Shown here: positions 38,991 through 48,125 of the stretch, in pieces | Layout: each line of letters opens with the position of its first letter | Position numbering within the stretch: the first letter of the stretch is position 1 | Source of the DNA: Sphingomonas phyllosphaerae 5.2 | GTDB lineage: Bacteria; Pseudomonadota; Alphaproteobacteria; Sphingomonadales; Sphingomonadaceae | Direction of reading: 5' to 3' | Length of the DNA: 64,000 nucleotides | Assembly (NCBI RefSeq): GCF_000419605.1 | Contig: NZ_ATTI01000001.1 | Span: forward strand, 252,001-316,000 | Translations under genes and position numbers: made by a program | The notes under the pieces: model-generated | Seen by the model: only the letters and a program-made list of their open reading frames with translations | What the model was told of the DNA's origin: nothing | Databases searched by the model: none

Positions 38991-40104
38991 GACGGTGACG
39001 CCGGGGCGCGGCTGTGCCTCGGTTGCGCTTCGACCGGCGACGGCTCCGTCGCAGAGCACCCGTATGCGGGTATGGCGGATGGATCCTGTAGCAGACCTCC
39101 AAGCTGCGGAGATGCGTGACTCCTCGCCAGCGTCGCTGCGAAACAGCACTGCCGCCTCTTCGGTCGCGTTCTTGATGCGGGCGCATCTACGCGTCCCCGT
39201 CCGATGTCGTCTCAAGCTCGCGCCGATGCGTCCGGCCGGCCCTGGCGACGCAGGGAACGGCTATGCCAGCGGCGGCGACCACAAGCATGTGGGTGGGCCA
39301 GAGCGTTTTCCGGCCAGGTTGAACCACCGTCATCGCCCTGCGGGCGACCGCATGCGCGGCGGGGCGCTTTCGATCCGGAGCAGCGTTGCTCGTCGGTCAC
39401 GATGCTGCGGCATCGCGCCTTCCTCGCGCCTCGCCCCGGCCCGAAATCGCCGCCGTGCCGATGATCCAGCCTGATCGGAAAACGCTCTGGCGATCCGATG
39501 ATCGCCATGTAGTCGCCGGTTAAGTGCTGGCGTCGCTCCATCGATGACGCCTCACGATGGCCCCGACCGCGTGCGCTCGCTCGAGCACCTTCGTACGCTG
39601 GATGAGTATGTAAATTGGGGCGGCTGGGCAGGGTCGCGGAATGCAGCGGCGCCACGCCGATCGACTGCGTAGCCAGCTCGAGTGTCGCTCTGCCCGGTTT
39701 CTTCCAGGACAATAGGGTCAGGAACTCCGCCCATGTCGGAAACTGCTGCGCCGGAACGATGGCCCTACGTCCCGTGCAACGTCCGGCGGGGGTCGACCGT
39801 CCGTTGCCCTAGGTGTCCGATGAACTTCGTGCCGGCGTCAGCCAGTTTGTCGAAATAAGCAAAGGAGGGCTGAGCCGAGGCGCGTTCCGGGGGCGTGCCG
39901 GGCGCCTCTCAGGTATCGCTGCGCGTGGCTGTTCACTGGCTCGCGGCCGGACCCCTTGCAACCCGGTGCGAGGATCGACGCAAAGGCTTTCGTTTGCGGG
40001 ATTTGCGCCATGATCATGCGCGAGAAGAATTTCCGACGCTTGCGCTGGATCGATTTATCGGTGCGGTGGGATGAGGCAATTTCCCCGGACAAGGGGAGAG
40101 TTTC
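38991..40104. other. Gene-poor stretch of 1.1 kb
   Basis: No frame here has an SD, a family match or good codon use; long open frames are unspecific for this GC content. It contains an inverted-repeat element at 39297-39491 (listed) and the leader of the small membrane protein at 40105. Confidence 0.5.
39297..39491. repeat. Inverted-repeat (MITE-like) element
   Basis: The ends are ccagagcgttttccgg (39298-39313) and ccgatcaggct in reverse, i.e. tgatcggaaaacgctctgg (39472-39490). They are inverted copies over about 35 bases with mismatches inside. The interior of about 120 bases has no gene. Confidence 0.5.
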
Positions 40105-40248
40105 ATGAACATCGATCATCAGAATATCGGGGCCGGATCGCTGATCACCTACGTGGCCGCGATCGCTGTCGCCGTCAGTGCCACAGCCGCTGGCGTGGGC
40201 TTCATGGTGCGCGTCGGCTGGGAAGCGGCGGGCTCCGTGTTCGGCTGA
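40105..40248 (+). CDS. Small membrane protein, 47 aa
   Basis: ATG 40105 preceded by AAGGGGAGAG at ideal distance, running to TGA 40246. The protein is MNIDHQNIGAGSLITYV followed by a long TM segment (AAIAVAVSATAAGVGFMV) and a short amphipathic end with a Trp (VGWEAAGSVFG). No family is recognised. The SD strength, single clean TM and stop make translation likely despite the size. Confidence 0.6.
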   Translation: MNIDHQNIGAGSLITYVAAIAVAVSATAAGVGFMVRVGWEAAGSVFG

Positions 40249-40420
40249 CATGCCGTCCGTCGGGCGGTGGCGATCGTGTTGGCCGGGGGTTGGTGCGGCA
40301 GTGCAGTGCCGCACTGGCGATTGACCGTTCTTTGCCGCTACGCTATCGCTCCGGACTGCAAAACAGGGTTGCGCGACAATCCTGTGGCTCGGCACGAAAA
40401 CCCAGGTTTTCTGCGGGTTT

Positions 40421-40494
40421 GCGGGTATAGTACAATGGTAGTACAGCAGCCTTCCAAGCTGAATACACGGGTTCGATTCCCGTTACCCGCTCCA
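40421..40494 (+). tRNA. tRNA-Gly (TCC)
   Basis: gcgggta acceptor, short D-arm with aatggta, anticodon loop cTTCCaa with anticodon TCC, T-arm cacggg-ttcgatt-cccgt, acceptor tacccgc, T and encoded CCA. Reads GGA/GGG glycine codons. Confidence 0.95.
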
Positions 40495-40612
40495 TTTTCT
40501 CACGACATCGACGCGGAATGGTCTGCGATGGCCCGGCCGGGCAGGTGCGGCATTCTTCTATAGTGGTCACTCGCCGCGATCAGGTGTGGCCGGTGGCAGG
40601 GAGAATGGATCG

Positions 40613-41029
40613 GTGAACAAGGAGCGGAGAGACGATCTGCTGGCGCTTCTGCAGATCGAGGCGCAGCATCGCCAGCGGATCGACAGCATCTGGACGCAAT
40701 TCAAGGATGCCATGCTGGTCTTCCATGGCATGATCTTCGCCGTCCTCGGCGTCTTGCTCACCGGTCCCGAACTCAGTCCCGCGCAGCGCAAATACGTGGG
40801 GGTGACGACGATCCTGGTCGAGCTGCTCGTGTTGGCGATCGCCCGTTTCGATGTCGAGAAATCGGCGGCGGAGGTGGCGGCAGACTATGCCATCGATTAT
40901 CGCGCCGTGACCGGGACCGCTCCACCGCGCCCGCTATACAGTCGCGCCCTGAAGATGCGCCGGACACCGCGACGCACCCATGGCGACGGGCTGCTTCCGA
41001 TGGCGGAGGACCCCCCGGAACACACTTGA
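40613..41029 (+). CDS. Hypothetical two-TM membrane protein
   Basis: 138 residues from GTG 40613 (GGGAG about 11 bases upstream). A helical charged start (MNKERRDDLLALLQIEAQ) precedes two hydrophobic segments (MIFAVLGVLLTG; VTTILVELLVLAIARF), then a charged tail. No family is recognised. It lies 130 bases before the GTA small terminase on the same strand; whether it belongs to the GTA unit is unknown. Confidence 0.6.
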   Translation: MNKERRDDLLALLQIEAQHRQRIDSIWTQFKDAMLVFHGMIFAVLGVLLTGPELSPAQRKYVGVTTILVELLVLAIARFDVEKSAAEVAADYAIDYRAVTGTAPPRPLYSRALKMRRTPRRTHGDGLLPMAEDPPEHT

Positions 41030-41158
41030 CAGCGCGACGCTGTTTGCGTACAAAAGGTGAACATCGAGATGGTGTGAATCGGGCCGGGCGGCTCGGGGCG
41101 GGTGCCCCGGTCGCGCTGGCCCGATTGCGTTTGGGGCGCGGCGGGCGGGGGCGGCGGG

Positions 41159-41638
41159 ATGCACGGAAGCGATGGGGTGACGGAAACCGACGCGCAGGCG
41201 TCGGGTGTGGTGTCGCAGCGGGCGGCGAAGCCTTCGGCGCGGTGGACGCGGGAGCATCGCAACATGTTCTTCGACCAGCTGGCGATTTCCGGCGACGTGG
41301 CGCTGGCGGCGGCGACGGCGGGCAAGACGGCGCGAGCCGCGCACGCGCTGCGGCGGCGTAGCGCACGTTTCGCGGCGGCGTGGCGGGCGGCGCTGGACGA
41401 CGGGTACGAGCGGCTGGAGACGGCGCTGGTCCGGCAGGTGCTGGGGGAGGCGGACACGAAGCTGGACGTCGCCGCCGCGATCCTGCTGCTGGAGCGGCGT
41501 CGCAGCGCCGGCGACGGCGAGGCGACGCCGAAGCGGACCGCGGCGGAAAAAGCGAACGCGCGCGCGCGGGCCGAGCGCGAATTGCTGCGGCGGTTGCAGG
41601 CGCTTTCCAAGCGGCCGCCCGCCAAGGACCTCGGATGA
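41159..41638 (+). CDS. GTA/phage small terminase-like protein (gp1)
   Basis: 159 residues. ARWTREHRNMFFDQLAISGDVALAAATAG is a helix-turn-helix typical of small terminases (pac-site or non-specific DNA binding in GTAs), then coiled helices rich in Arg/Ala. It precedes the large terminase with ATGA overlap, the standard g1-g2 order. ATG 41159 chosen, SD GGGGGCGG. Confidence 0.75.
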   Translation: MHGSDGVTETDAQASGVVSQRAAKPSARWTREHRNMFFDQLAISGDVALAAATAGKTARAAHALRRRSARFAAAWRAALDDGYERLETALVRQVLGEADTKLDVAAAILLLERRRSAGDGEATPKRTAAEKANARARAERELLRRLQALSKRPPAKDLG

Positions 41639-42942
41639 GCGCGGTGGCCAAACGCGCGCTGCGGTCTCTGGCGCAGCTGGAGCTGGCGGACCGCGAACGG
41701 CTGGTGGCGCGGCTGAGCCCCGCCGCGATGGGCGAGATCGAGCAGGCGTGGGAGCTGTGGGCGCATGCCGGGCAATTGCCGCCGCCGGGCGACTGGCGCG
41801 TGTGGCTGTTGCAGGCCGGGCGCGGCTTCGGGAAGACGCGGGCGGGCGCGGAATGGGTGCGCGCGATGGCGGAGGCGGTACCGGAAGCGCGGATCGCGCT
41901 GGTCGGTGCGACGATCGAGGATGCGCGCCGCGTGATGGTGGAGGGCCCGAGCGGCGTGTTGGCAGTTTCGCGCGCCGCCGATGCCGCGGTGTGGCGGCCG
42001 ACCAGTGGCGAGGTGCGGTTCGGCAACGGTGCGCGCGCGATCGTCTATTCGGCGGCGGCGCCGGAGAAATTGCGCGGGCCCGAACATCATTTCGCCTGGG
42101 CCGACGAACTCGCGAAGTGGCGGTTGCCGGCGGCGTGGGACAATCTGGCGATGGGGCTGCGGCTGGGCGAGCGCCCGCGCGTGCTGGTGACGACGACGCC
42201 GCGTACGACGCCGCTGATGCGGCAGGTGCGCGCGACGCCGGGCACGGTGGTGACGCGCGGCACGACGCGCGACAATGCGTACCTGCCGGACGCGTTCGTG
42301 GCGGCGATGGAGGCCAGCTACGGCGGGACACGGCTGGGGCGGCAGGAGCTGGACGGCGAGCTGATCGAGGACGTGGCGGGCGCGCTGTGGCCGCGTGCGC
42401 TGATCGAGCGGCAGCGCACCGCGCAGGTGCCGGAACTGCTGCGCGTGGTGGTGGGCGTCGACCCGCCGGCCGGCATCGGCGGCGATGCGTGCGGGATCGT
42501 CGCGGCCGGGGTGGGGCGCGACGGGCATGGTTATGTCATCGAGGATGCGAGCGTGACCGGGGCGAGCCCGGAACGCTGGGCGCATGCCGTCGCGGCCTGC
42601 GCGGCGCGTGTCTCGGCGGAGCGCGTGGTAGCGGAAGCGAACCAGGGCGGCGCAATGGTGGAGCAGGTGCTGCGCGCGGCGCAGGCGACGCTGCCGATCC
42701 GGCTGGTTCACGCGACGCGCGGAAAGGCGGCGCGCGCGGAGCCGGTGGCCGCGCTCTACGAGCGGGGACGGGTGTGGCACGCGCGGGCGTTCCCGGCGCT
42801 GGAGGACGAGCTGGCCGGGTTGGTCGCCGGGGGTGGCTATGAGGGCCCCGGGCGCTCCCCGGATCGCGCGGATGCGTGCGTCTGGGCGCTGACCGCGCTG
42901 ATGCTCGACCGGCAGGGCGAGGTGCGGGTGCGATCGATGTGA
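41635..42942 (+). CDS. GTA large terminase / DNA-packaging ATPase (gp2)
   Basis: 435 residues. Walker A GRGFGKT (62-68) powers DNA translocation into the head; the Walker B-type region is HHFAWADELAKW, and the TTTPRTTP coupling motif follows. The RNase H-like nuclease domain begins VVVGVDPPAGIGGDACGI (first acidic residue) and continues through VVAEANQGG to RSPDRADACVWAL. Packages host DNA in GTAs. Confidence 0.92.
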   Translation: MSAVAKRALRSLAQLELADRERLVARLSPAAMGEIEQAWELWAHAGQLPPPGDWRVWLLQAGRGFGKTRAGAEWVRAMAEAVPEARIALVGATIEDARRVMVEGPSGVLAVSRAADAAVWRPTSGEVRFGNGARAIVYSAAAPEKLRGPEHHFAWADELAKWRLPAAWDNLAMGLRLGERPRVLVTTTPRTTPLMRQVRATPGTVVTRGTTRDNAYLPDAFVAAMEASYGGTRLGRQELDGELIEDVAGALWPRALIERQRTAQVPELLRVVVGVDPPAGIGGDACGIVAAGVGRDGHGYVIEDASVTGASPERWAHAVAACAARVSAERVVAEANQGGAMVEQVLRAAQATLPIRLVHATRGKAARAEPVAALYERGRVWHARAFPALEDELAGLVAGGGYEGPGRSPDRADACVWALTALMLDRQGEVRVRSM

Positions 42943-43087
42943 GGTTGCGGGCCGCGGGGTAGCGGCGCCGCCGGCGGGCGCGGTTCGGCGCTGGATCACG
43001 GCGCTGGATCGCTGCGCTGCGCTCGCCACGACGGACGAGCGGGTTTTCGGCGCCCGGTGGGGCGCACCACATTTTCGGAGAACGAAC

Positions 43088-44167
43088 ATGGCATGGTTCG
43101 GATGGAAATCCGGGCGCGCGGTCGCGCGTCCGGCGCTGGGGCGTGGCGCGGGGGTGGCGCGCGCGGTGGGCGGATGGCCGCAGGGTTATGAGGCGCAGGT
43201 CCGCGCCGGCTATTGCGGCAACGCGATCGCACAGCGCGCGGTGCGGCTGGTGGCGGAGGGCGTCGAGGGCGCGCCGCTGGACGTCGGGGACGAGCGGCTG
43301 CGCGCGTTGGTGGCGGGACGCGGGTTGCTGGAGGCGACGACGGCGCAGGTGCTGCTGCACGGGAACGCCTTCGTGCAGGTGCTGCGCGACGGCGAGGGGA
43401 CGGTGGCGGAACTGTTCGCGCTGCGGCCCGAGCGGGTGTCGGTCGAGCTGGGTGCGGACGGCTGGCCGGGGGCGTATCTGTACCGCGTCGGGGTCCGCAC
43501 GACGCGGCTCGATCCGGGAAGCGTGATCCATGTGCGGCGCTTCAACCCGGTCGACGACCATTATGGGCTGGGGTGCCTGGGTGCTGCATCGGCGGCGATC
43601 GCGATCCACAATGCGGCGAGCGCGTGGAGCAAGGCGCTGCTCGACAACGCCGCGCGGCCGTCCGGCGCGCTGGTCTATGACGCGGGCGACGGATCGGTGC
43701 TGAGCCCCGAACAGTTCCGGCGGCTGCGCGAGGAAATGGAGCAGGGGTTCGCGGGGGCCGGCAATGCCGGGCGCCCGATGCTGCTGGAAGGCGGCCTCAA
43801 GTGGCAGGCGATGAGCCTGACCCCGGCCGACATGGACTTCGCCGGCACCAAGGCGGCGGCGGCACGCGAGATCGCGCTGGGCTTCGGGGTGCCGCCGATG
43901 CTGCTGGGGCTGCCGGGCGACAGCACGTACGCCAATTACAAGGAGGCGAACAAGGCGCTGTGGCGGCTGACGGTGCTGCCGCTGGCGGGGACGATCCTGT
44001 CGGCGCTGCGCGACGGGCTGGCGGAGGCGTTCCCGGATGCGCGGTTGCAGGTCGATCTCGACCGGGTGCCGGCGCTGAGCGAGGACCGCGAGCGGCTGTG
44101 GCGGATGGTGGGAGGGGCCGACTTCATCTCGCCGGAGGAAAAGCGGCAGATGGTCGACTGGCAGTGA
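43088..44167 (+). CDS. GTA phage portal protein (gp3)
   Basis: 359 residues of the HK97-type portal family: GYCGNAIAQRAVRLVAEG, HGNAFVQVLRDGEG, VIHVRRFNPVDDHYGLG, and MLLGLPGDSTYANYKEANKALW near the wing/crown transition. Forms the dodecameric ring through which DNA enters the head. ATG 43088 lies 145 bases beyond terL. Confidence 0.93.
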   Translation: MAWFGWKSGRAVARPALGRGAGVARAVGGWPQGYEAQVRAGYCGNAIAQRAVRLVAEGVEGAPLDVGDERLRALVAGRGLLEATTAQVLLHGNAFVQVLRDGEGTVAELFALRPERVSVELGADGWPGAYLYRVGVRTTRLDPGSVIHVRRFNPVDDHYGLGCLGAASAAIAIHNAASAWSKALLDNAARPSGALVYDAGDGSVLSPEQFRRLREEMEQGFAGAGNAGRPMLLEGGLKWQAMSLTPADMDFAGTKAAAAREIALGFGVPPMLLGLPGDSTYANYKEANKALWRLTVLPLAGTILSALRDGLAEAFPDARLQVDLDRVPALSEDRERLWRMVGGADFISPEEKRQMVDWQ

Positions 44168-44505
44168 GCGGCGCCGGGAACGCGGCTGGCGGAAGCGTGC
44201 TGGCGCAATTGCTGGCGCAGGGACGCGGCGAGGGCGCCGACATCGCGACGCTGCGCGCGATCGCCGAGGAGGCGGGCGAGTTGGGCGCGCTGCGCGCGCT
44301 GCGGCGGCTGGGATTGGCGGACGAAGGCGCGGCCGGCGACGTGGCGGAACTGCGCGAGCTGGTGCGGGCGTGGCGCGACGCCAAACGCTCGGCCTGGCGC
44401 GCGCTGGCGGCGTGGGTGGTGCGCGTCGTGCTGGCGCTGCTGCTCGCCGGGATCGCGATGCGGCTGGGGTTCGACGAAGTGCTGAAGCACGGAGCGGCCA
44501 AGTGA
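44164..44505 (+). CDS. DUF6127-like GTA-associated protein
   Basis: 113 residues from GTG 44164, overlapping the portal stop. LRAIAEEAGELGALRALRRLGL and ELRELVRAWRDAKRSAWRAL fit the DUF6127 pattern, then a TM helix (VVLALLLAGIAMRLGF). It occupies the slot of RcGTA g3.5 between portal and protease. Exact role unknown; the membrane segment is curious in a head module. Confidence 0.7.
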   Translation: MSGAGNAAGGSVLAQLLAQGRGEGADIATLRAIAEEAGELGALRALRRLGLADEGAAGDVAELRELVRAWRDAKRSAWRALAAWVVRVVLALLLAGIAMRLGFDEVLKHGAAK

Positions 44506-44870
44506 GGATCGTCGGCTATGCGGCGGTGTTCGACCGCGTCGACCGCGCCGGCGACGTGATGCGGCGCGGTGCCTTCGCAGACGCCGCGATCGTGCCGCTG
44601 CTGATGCAGCATCGCGGCGCACCGGTCGGCGTGGTGCTGTCGCTGGCGGAGGATGCGCGCGGCCTGCGGGTCGAGGCGCGCATCGACGATGCGGCGGTCG
44701 CGCGGCTGGTGCGGGCGCGGGCGCTGCCGGGATTGTCGGTCGGGTACCGCGCGCACGTCGTCGAGCAGGGCGCGTGGCGCACGATCCGGCGTGCCGAACT
44801 GGTCGAGATCAGCCTGGTGACGGTGCCGATGCAGCCGGCGGCGCGCATCGAGCGGATCGTCGGCCTTTGA
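44502..44870 (+). CDS. HK97-family prohead protease (gp4)
   Basis: 122 residues from GTG 44502, overlapping the preceding stop. His37 (LMQHRGAPVG) and Ser79 (PGLSVGYRA) are the expected catalytic pair of the S78-type protease. It would mature the scaffold/delta part of the capsid protein. Shorter than phage homologues, normal for GTAs. Confidence 0.88.
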   Translation: MRIVGYAAVFDRVDRAGDVMRRGAFADAAIVPLLMQHRGAPVGVVLSLAEDARGLRVEARIDDAAVARLVRARALPGLSVGYRAHVVEQGAWRTIRRAELVEISLVTVPMQPAARIERIVGL

Positions 44871-44915
44871 GTTTTCACACGGGTTCGCGGGGAACCCCAT
44901 TCCACGGAGAAGAGC

Positions 44916-45920
44916 ATGAACGATACGGTGGTGGCGCGCCCGGTGCTGGATGGCGCGCGCGTGCAGGGTGGCGGGGCGTTCGACGGCTTCGTGCGGTCGG
45001 GAACGACGATCGAGCTGAAGGCCTTCACCGGTACGACCGGCGACCAGGGCGGCTTTGCGATCCCGCGCGAGATCGATGCGCAGATCGATGCGGTGTTGAA
45101 GAACGCCAGCCCGATCCGCGGCATCGCGAACGTCGTGCAGGTCGGATCGGCGGGATATCGCAAGCTGGTGACGACCGGCGGCACGCCGTCGGGCTGGGCG
45201 GCGGAGACCGATGCGCGGCCGATGTCGGGAACGCCGACGTTCGTCGAGATCGCGCCGCCGATGGGCGAGCTGTATGCCAACCCGTCCGCGAGCCAGGCGA
45301 TGCTCGACGACGCGTTGTTCGACGTCGAGGCGTGGCTGGCCGGCGAGATCGCGGCGGAATTCGCCAAGGCCGAAGGGCAGGCGTTCGTGAACGGCAACGG
45401 CGTCAATCGCCCGCGCGGCTTCATGCAGTCGCCGACCGCGGCGACGAACGACGCGACGCGCGCGTTCGGGACGTTGCAGCACCTGCCGACCGGGACGGCG
45501 GGCGACTTCGGCGCGAACGGCGCGGAGCGGCTGATCGACCTGGTGCAGGCGTTGCGTGCGCCCTACCGCCAGGGCGCGACCTTCGTGATGAACGCGGCGA
45601 CGGCGGCACGCATCCGCAAGTTCAAGACCAGCGACGGGCAATTCCTGTGGCAGCCGAGCCTCGTCTCCGGACAGCCCGCGACGCTGCTCGGTTATCCGGT
45701 GGTCGAAGCCGAGGACATGCCGGACGTGGCCGCGGGCAGCAACGCCGTGGCCTTCGGCAACTTCCGCATGGGCTATCTGATCGCGGAGCGCACCGAGACC
45801 AGCGTGCTGCGCGATCCGTATAGCAACAAGCCGTTCGTGACCTTCTACGCGACCAAGCGCGTCGGCGGGTGCGTTTCGAACAGCGAGGCGATCAAGCTGC
45901 TGAAGTTCGCCGCCGGCTGA
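44916..45920 (+). CDS. GTA major capsid protein (gp5), HK97 fold
   Basis: 334 residues. GDQGGFAIPREIDAQID begins the HK97 core, SGWAAETDARPMSGTPTF forms the E-loop region, WLAGEIAAEFAKAEGQAFVNGNG is the spine helix, and FKTSDGQFLWQPSL and LGYPVVEAEDMPDV complete the A domain. A short N-terminal extension precedes the core. Confidence 0.93.
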   Translation: MNDTVVARPVLDGARVQGGGAFDGFVRSGTTIELKAFTGTTGDQGGFAIPREIDAQIDAVLKNASPIRGIANVVQVGSAGYRKLVTTGGTPSGWAAETDARPMSGTPTFVEIAPPMGELYANPSASQAMLDDALFDVEAWLAGEIAAEFAKAEGQAFVNGNGVNRPRGFMQSPTAATNDATRAFGTLQHLPTGTAGDFGANGAERLIDLVQALRAPYRQGATFVMNAATAARIRKFKTSDGQFLWQPSLVSGQPATLLGYPVVEAEDMPDVAAGSNAVAFGNFRMGYLIAERTETSVLRDPYSNKPFVTFYATKRVGGCVSNSEAIKLLKFAAG

Positions 45921-46142
45921 GCCCGCGATCGCACGAGCGATCGCAGGACCGGCGAGGCCGGGCAGCGGAGGGCGGCAGCGCCGTCCTCCGTCTGACGGCG
46001 TTGCCGGTGGCGGAGCGCGACGGTCGCAGCTTCGCCGTGCGCGGCCCTGGGTCGCGTCGCTTCGCTCGCGATGACGGGTCGCGACAGCGCGGGCGCAGAG
46101 GAACCCCGGCCTTCTCCGGGATGACGGAAGGACAGGAACGAC
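45921..46142. other. Gap inside the GTA cluster with palindromic repeat
   Basis: 220 bases between capsid and connector, the only sizeable gap in the structural run. Contains gatcgcacgagcgatcg (a small hairpin) and ttcgctcgcgatgacgggtcg, the latter related to the dispersed repeat at 12411. No gene. Confidence 0.4.
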
Positions 46143-46655
46143 ATGACATTCGTGACGGGGGAGCCCGGCGCGGTGACGCTGGGTGCTGCGGATCGGGCAC
46201 TGGCGTTGGCGGCGGTGCGCGCGGAACTGCGTGCGGCGACGGTGGACGACGACGCGCTGGCGATCGCGTTCGTCGAAGCGGCGCTGGGGCTGGCGGAGCA
46301 GTTTACCGGGCGCGTGCTGATCGTGCGCGAGGTGGTGGTGGACATGGCGGCGTCGCCGGGCTGGCGCGCATTGCCGGTGGTCCCGGTGCGCGCCATCGCG
46401 GGGGACGGGATCGCGGTCGATATCGATGCGGACGGCGTCGGCTGGGTGAAGGGCGTCGGCGTGATGCGGGTGACGTTCACCGCCGGGCTGGCGAGCGGCT
46501 GGGCTGCCTTGCCCGCCCCGTTGCGACAGGGCGTGGCGATGCTGGCGGCGCATCTGTTCACCGATCGCGCCGGCAGCGCGCCGGTGCCGGCAGCGGTGAG
46601 CGCATTGTGGCGGCCGTTCCGCACCGTGCGGCTCGCGCGACCGGTGCACGCATGA
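46143..46655 (+). CDS. GTA head-tail connector protein (gp6)
   Basis: 170 residues of the head-tail connector family: AFVEAALGLAEQFTGRVLI is the typical helical core with the QFTGR turn, and MRVTFTAGLASGWAALPAPL is the C-terminal motif. Binds the portal ring from outside. Ends overlapping the next start (ATGA). Confidence 0.85.
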   Translation: MTFVTGEPGAVTLGAADRALALAAVRAELRAATVDDDALAIAFVEAALGLAEQFTGRVLIVREVVVDMAASPGWRALPVVPVRAIAGDGIAVDIDADGVGWVKGVGVMRVTFTAGLASGWAALPAPLRQGVAMLAAHLFTDRAGSAPVPAAVSALWRPFRTVRLARPVHA

Positions 46656-46828
46656 GGCGCGCGGTGGAGCGCGGGCTGGCGCGGGCGCGCGCGCGACTGG
46701 CGGCGCGGCTGCGTGACCTGCTGCCGGATGCCGACGTCGAGGAGCGCGACGATGCGGTGGAGGTCAGCGCGCGCGGGCTGGCGCGGCGGTGGGTCGACGA
46801 TCCGCGGCTGACGTGGTGGCGGCAGTGA
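46652..46828 (+). CDS. Small GTA head-closure-position protein (gp7 slot)
   Basis: 58 residues, very Arg-rich (MRRAVERGLARARARLAARL), ending PRLTWWRQ. It lies exactly where RcGTA g7 (head closure) lies, overlapping both neighbours by 4 bases, but is shorter. Assignment rests on position. Confidence 0.65.
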   Translation: MRRAVERGLARARARLAARLRDLLPDADVEERDDAVEVSARGLARRWVDDPRLTWWRQ

Positions 46829-47214
46829 CCAGCGCCGGGAGCGGGGCGGTGCGGGCGGCGGTGCTGGCGCGGCTGCGTACGCAGGTGGCGGTGACGCGCG
46901 TGTTCGAGGGAGCGGCGGCGAAGGGGACCGTGCCGTTCCTGACGTTGCGCGACTGGGGCGCAAGCGACTGGGGGACGAAGGACCGCGCCGGGGGCGAATT
47001 GCGCATCGGCGTGGCGGTGCGCGACGCAGGCGAGAGTGGCGCGCGCGCGGTGGCGCTGGCCGCCGCGGCGGAAACGGCGCTGCTGTCGCTTCCGTCGGTC
47101 GCGGGATGGCGGGTGGTGACGGCGGTGCCGGTGCGCAGCGTGCTCGTAAACGAGGGTGTGGGACGCTGGTCGGCGCTGGTCGACGTGCGGATACGGATCA
47201 TGGCGGAGGATTGA
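46825..47214 (+). CDS. GTA tail terminator-like protein, DUF3168 (gp8)
   Basis: 129 residues from GTG 46825. GTVPFLTLRDWGASDWGTKDRAGGELRIGV matches DUF3168 (split here only for mention), with the VLVNEGVGRWSALVDVRIRI C-terminus. DUF3168 proteins cap the tail tube at the head interface. Confidence 0.82.
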   Translation: MTSAGSGAVRAAVLARLRTQVAVTRVFEGAAAKGTVPFLTLRDWGASDWGTKDRAGGELRIGVAVRDAGESGARAVALAAAAETALLSLPSVAGWRVVTAVPVRSVLVNEGVGRWSALVDVRIRIMAED

Positions 47215-47215
47215 G

Positions 47216-47623
47216 ATGGCGGCGGAAAAGGGCAGTGCGTTCCTGCTGAAGGTCGGCGATGGCGCCAGCCCGGTGGCGTATCGGACGGTGGCGGGGCTGC
47301 GCACGACGCAGCTGAGCGTCAACGGCGAGGCGGTGGGGGTGACCAGCAAGGATTCGGGCGGGTGGCGCGAATTGCTGTCGGGCGCAGGCGTAAGGTCGGT
47401 GAGCGTCGCTGCGGCGGGGGTGTTCACGGGATCGGCGGCGGAGGCGCGCGTGAAGGCGAGTGCGCTGGCGGGCACGCTCGACGATTACCGGCTGACCTTC
47501 GAGAGCGGGGAGATGATGACCGGGCGGTTCCTGGTCACGCGGCTGGACTATGCCGGGGATTACAACGGCGAGCGCAGCTACACGGTCGCGCTGGAGAGTT
47601 CCGGCCAGGTGGTGAGCGCATGA
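47216..47623 (+). CDS. GTA major tail protein (gp9), TP901-1 type
   Basis: 135 residues. MAAEKGSAFLLKVGDG, then VTSKDSGGWRELLSGAG (the substitution loop typical of tube proteins), and ERSYTVALESSGQV at the end. Forms the non-contractile tail tube. Starts one base after the stop of gp8. Confidence 0.9.
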   Translation: MAAEKGSAFLLKVGDGASPVAYRTVAGLRTTQLSVNGEAVGVTSKDSGGWRELLSGAGVRSVSVAAAGVFTGSAAEARVKASALAGTLDDYRLTFESGEMMTGRFLVTRLDYAGDYNGERSYTVALESSGQVVSA

Positions 47624-47934
47624 ACCCGGCAGCCAATCCCGCGCGCGGCGAGGCGGCATTGCGGATCGCGGGTGAAATGCTCGTGCTGCGCCCGACGTTC
47701 GCGGCACTCGTGGCGGCGGAGCAGGAATTGGGGCCGCTGTTCGGGGTGGTCGAGCGCGCGGCGGACGGGCGGCTGGGGCTGGCCGAGCTGGTGGGGCTGT
47801 TCTGGCATTGCCGGCACGGCGCGCCGGACGCGCTGACGCGCGAGCGGCTGGGCGAGGCGGTGGTCGAGGCCGGGCTGGGTGCGGCGACGCCCGCGCTGAA
47901 GGTGCTGCTGCGGCAGATCCTGGCGGGGCGATGA
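47620..47934 (+). CDS. GTA gp10-family protein
   Basis: 104 residues. NPARGEAALRIAGEMLVLRPTF is the family opening (MVLRPTFAALVAAE-type helix), then LAELVGLFWHCRHG. In RcGTA the product is a tail assembly factor encoded between tube and tape measure. ATGA overlap with gp9. Confidence 0.8.
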   Translation: MNPAANPARGEAALRIAGEMLVLRPTFAALVAAEQELGPLFGVVERAADGRLGLAELVGLFWHCRHGAPDALTRERLGEAVVEAGLGAATPALKVLLRQILAGR

Positions 47935-48125
47935 CGACGTTCGCCGAGGAGGCGCGGCGGCTGGCCGGGCTGGCGGGCGTGATGTTCGGGTGGCGACCGG
48001 ACGATTTCTGGCGCGCGACGCCCGACGAACTGGCGGCGCTGGTGCGTGCGTGCGTGCCCGAGGGTGCGGCGCCGCCAGACGCACAGGCGATCATGGCATT
48101 GCAGGAGGCCTTTCCGGATGGATGA
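47931..48125 (+). CDS. GTA tail assembly chaperone (gp10.1-like)
   Basis: 64 residues. MTTFAEEARRLAGLAGVMFGW and RPDDFWRATPDELAALV are characteristic of rcc01693-type tail assembly chaperones. Overlaps gp10 (ATGA) and the tape measure start by 8 bases. Confidence 0.78.
   Translation: MTTFAEEARRLAGLAGVMFGWRPDDFWRATPDELAALVRACVPEGAAPPDAQAIMALQEAFPDG

Noticed and set aside
38269..39186. Repetitive His/Ala/Pro minus-strand frame
   Set aside because: Complement of the helicase tandem repeat; no SD or domain.
38991..40104. Several 60-160 codon frames as genes
   Set aside because: No SD, no domain resemblance, poor codon pattern; overlapping each other on both strands.
40343..40570. Minus-strand frame with GIEPVYSAWKAAVLPLYY
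   Set aside because: Antisense of tRNA-Gly, another known artefact.
44124..46649. 841-codon minus-strand frame across GTA genes
   Set aside because: Mirror frame of protease/capsid/connector genes with low-complexity Arg/His composition.
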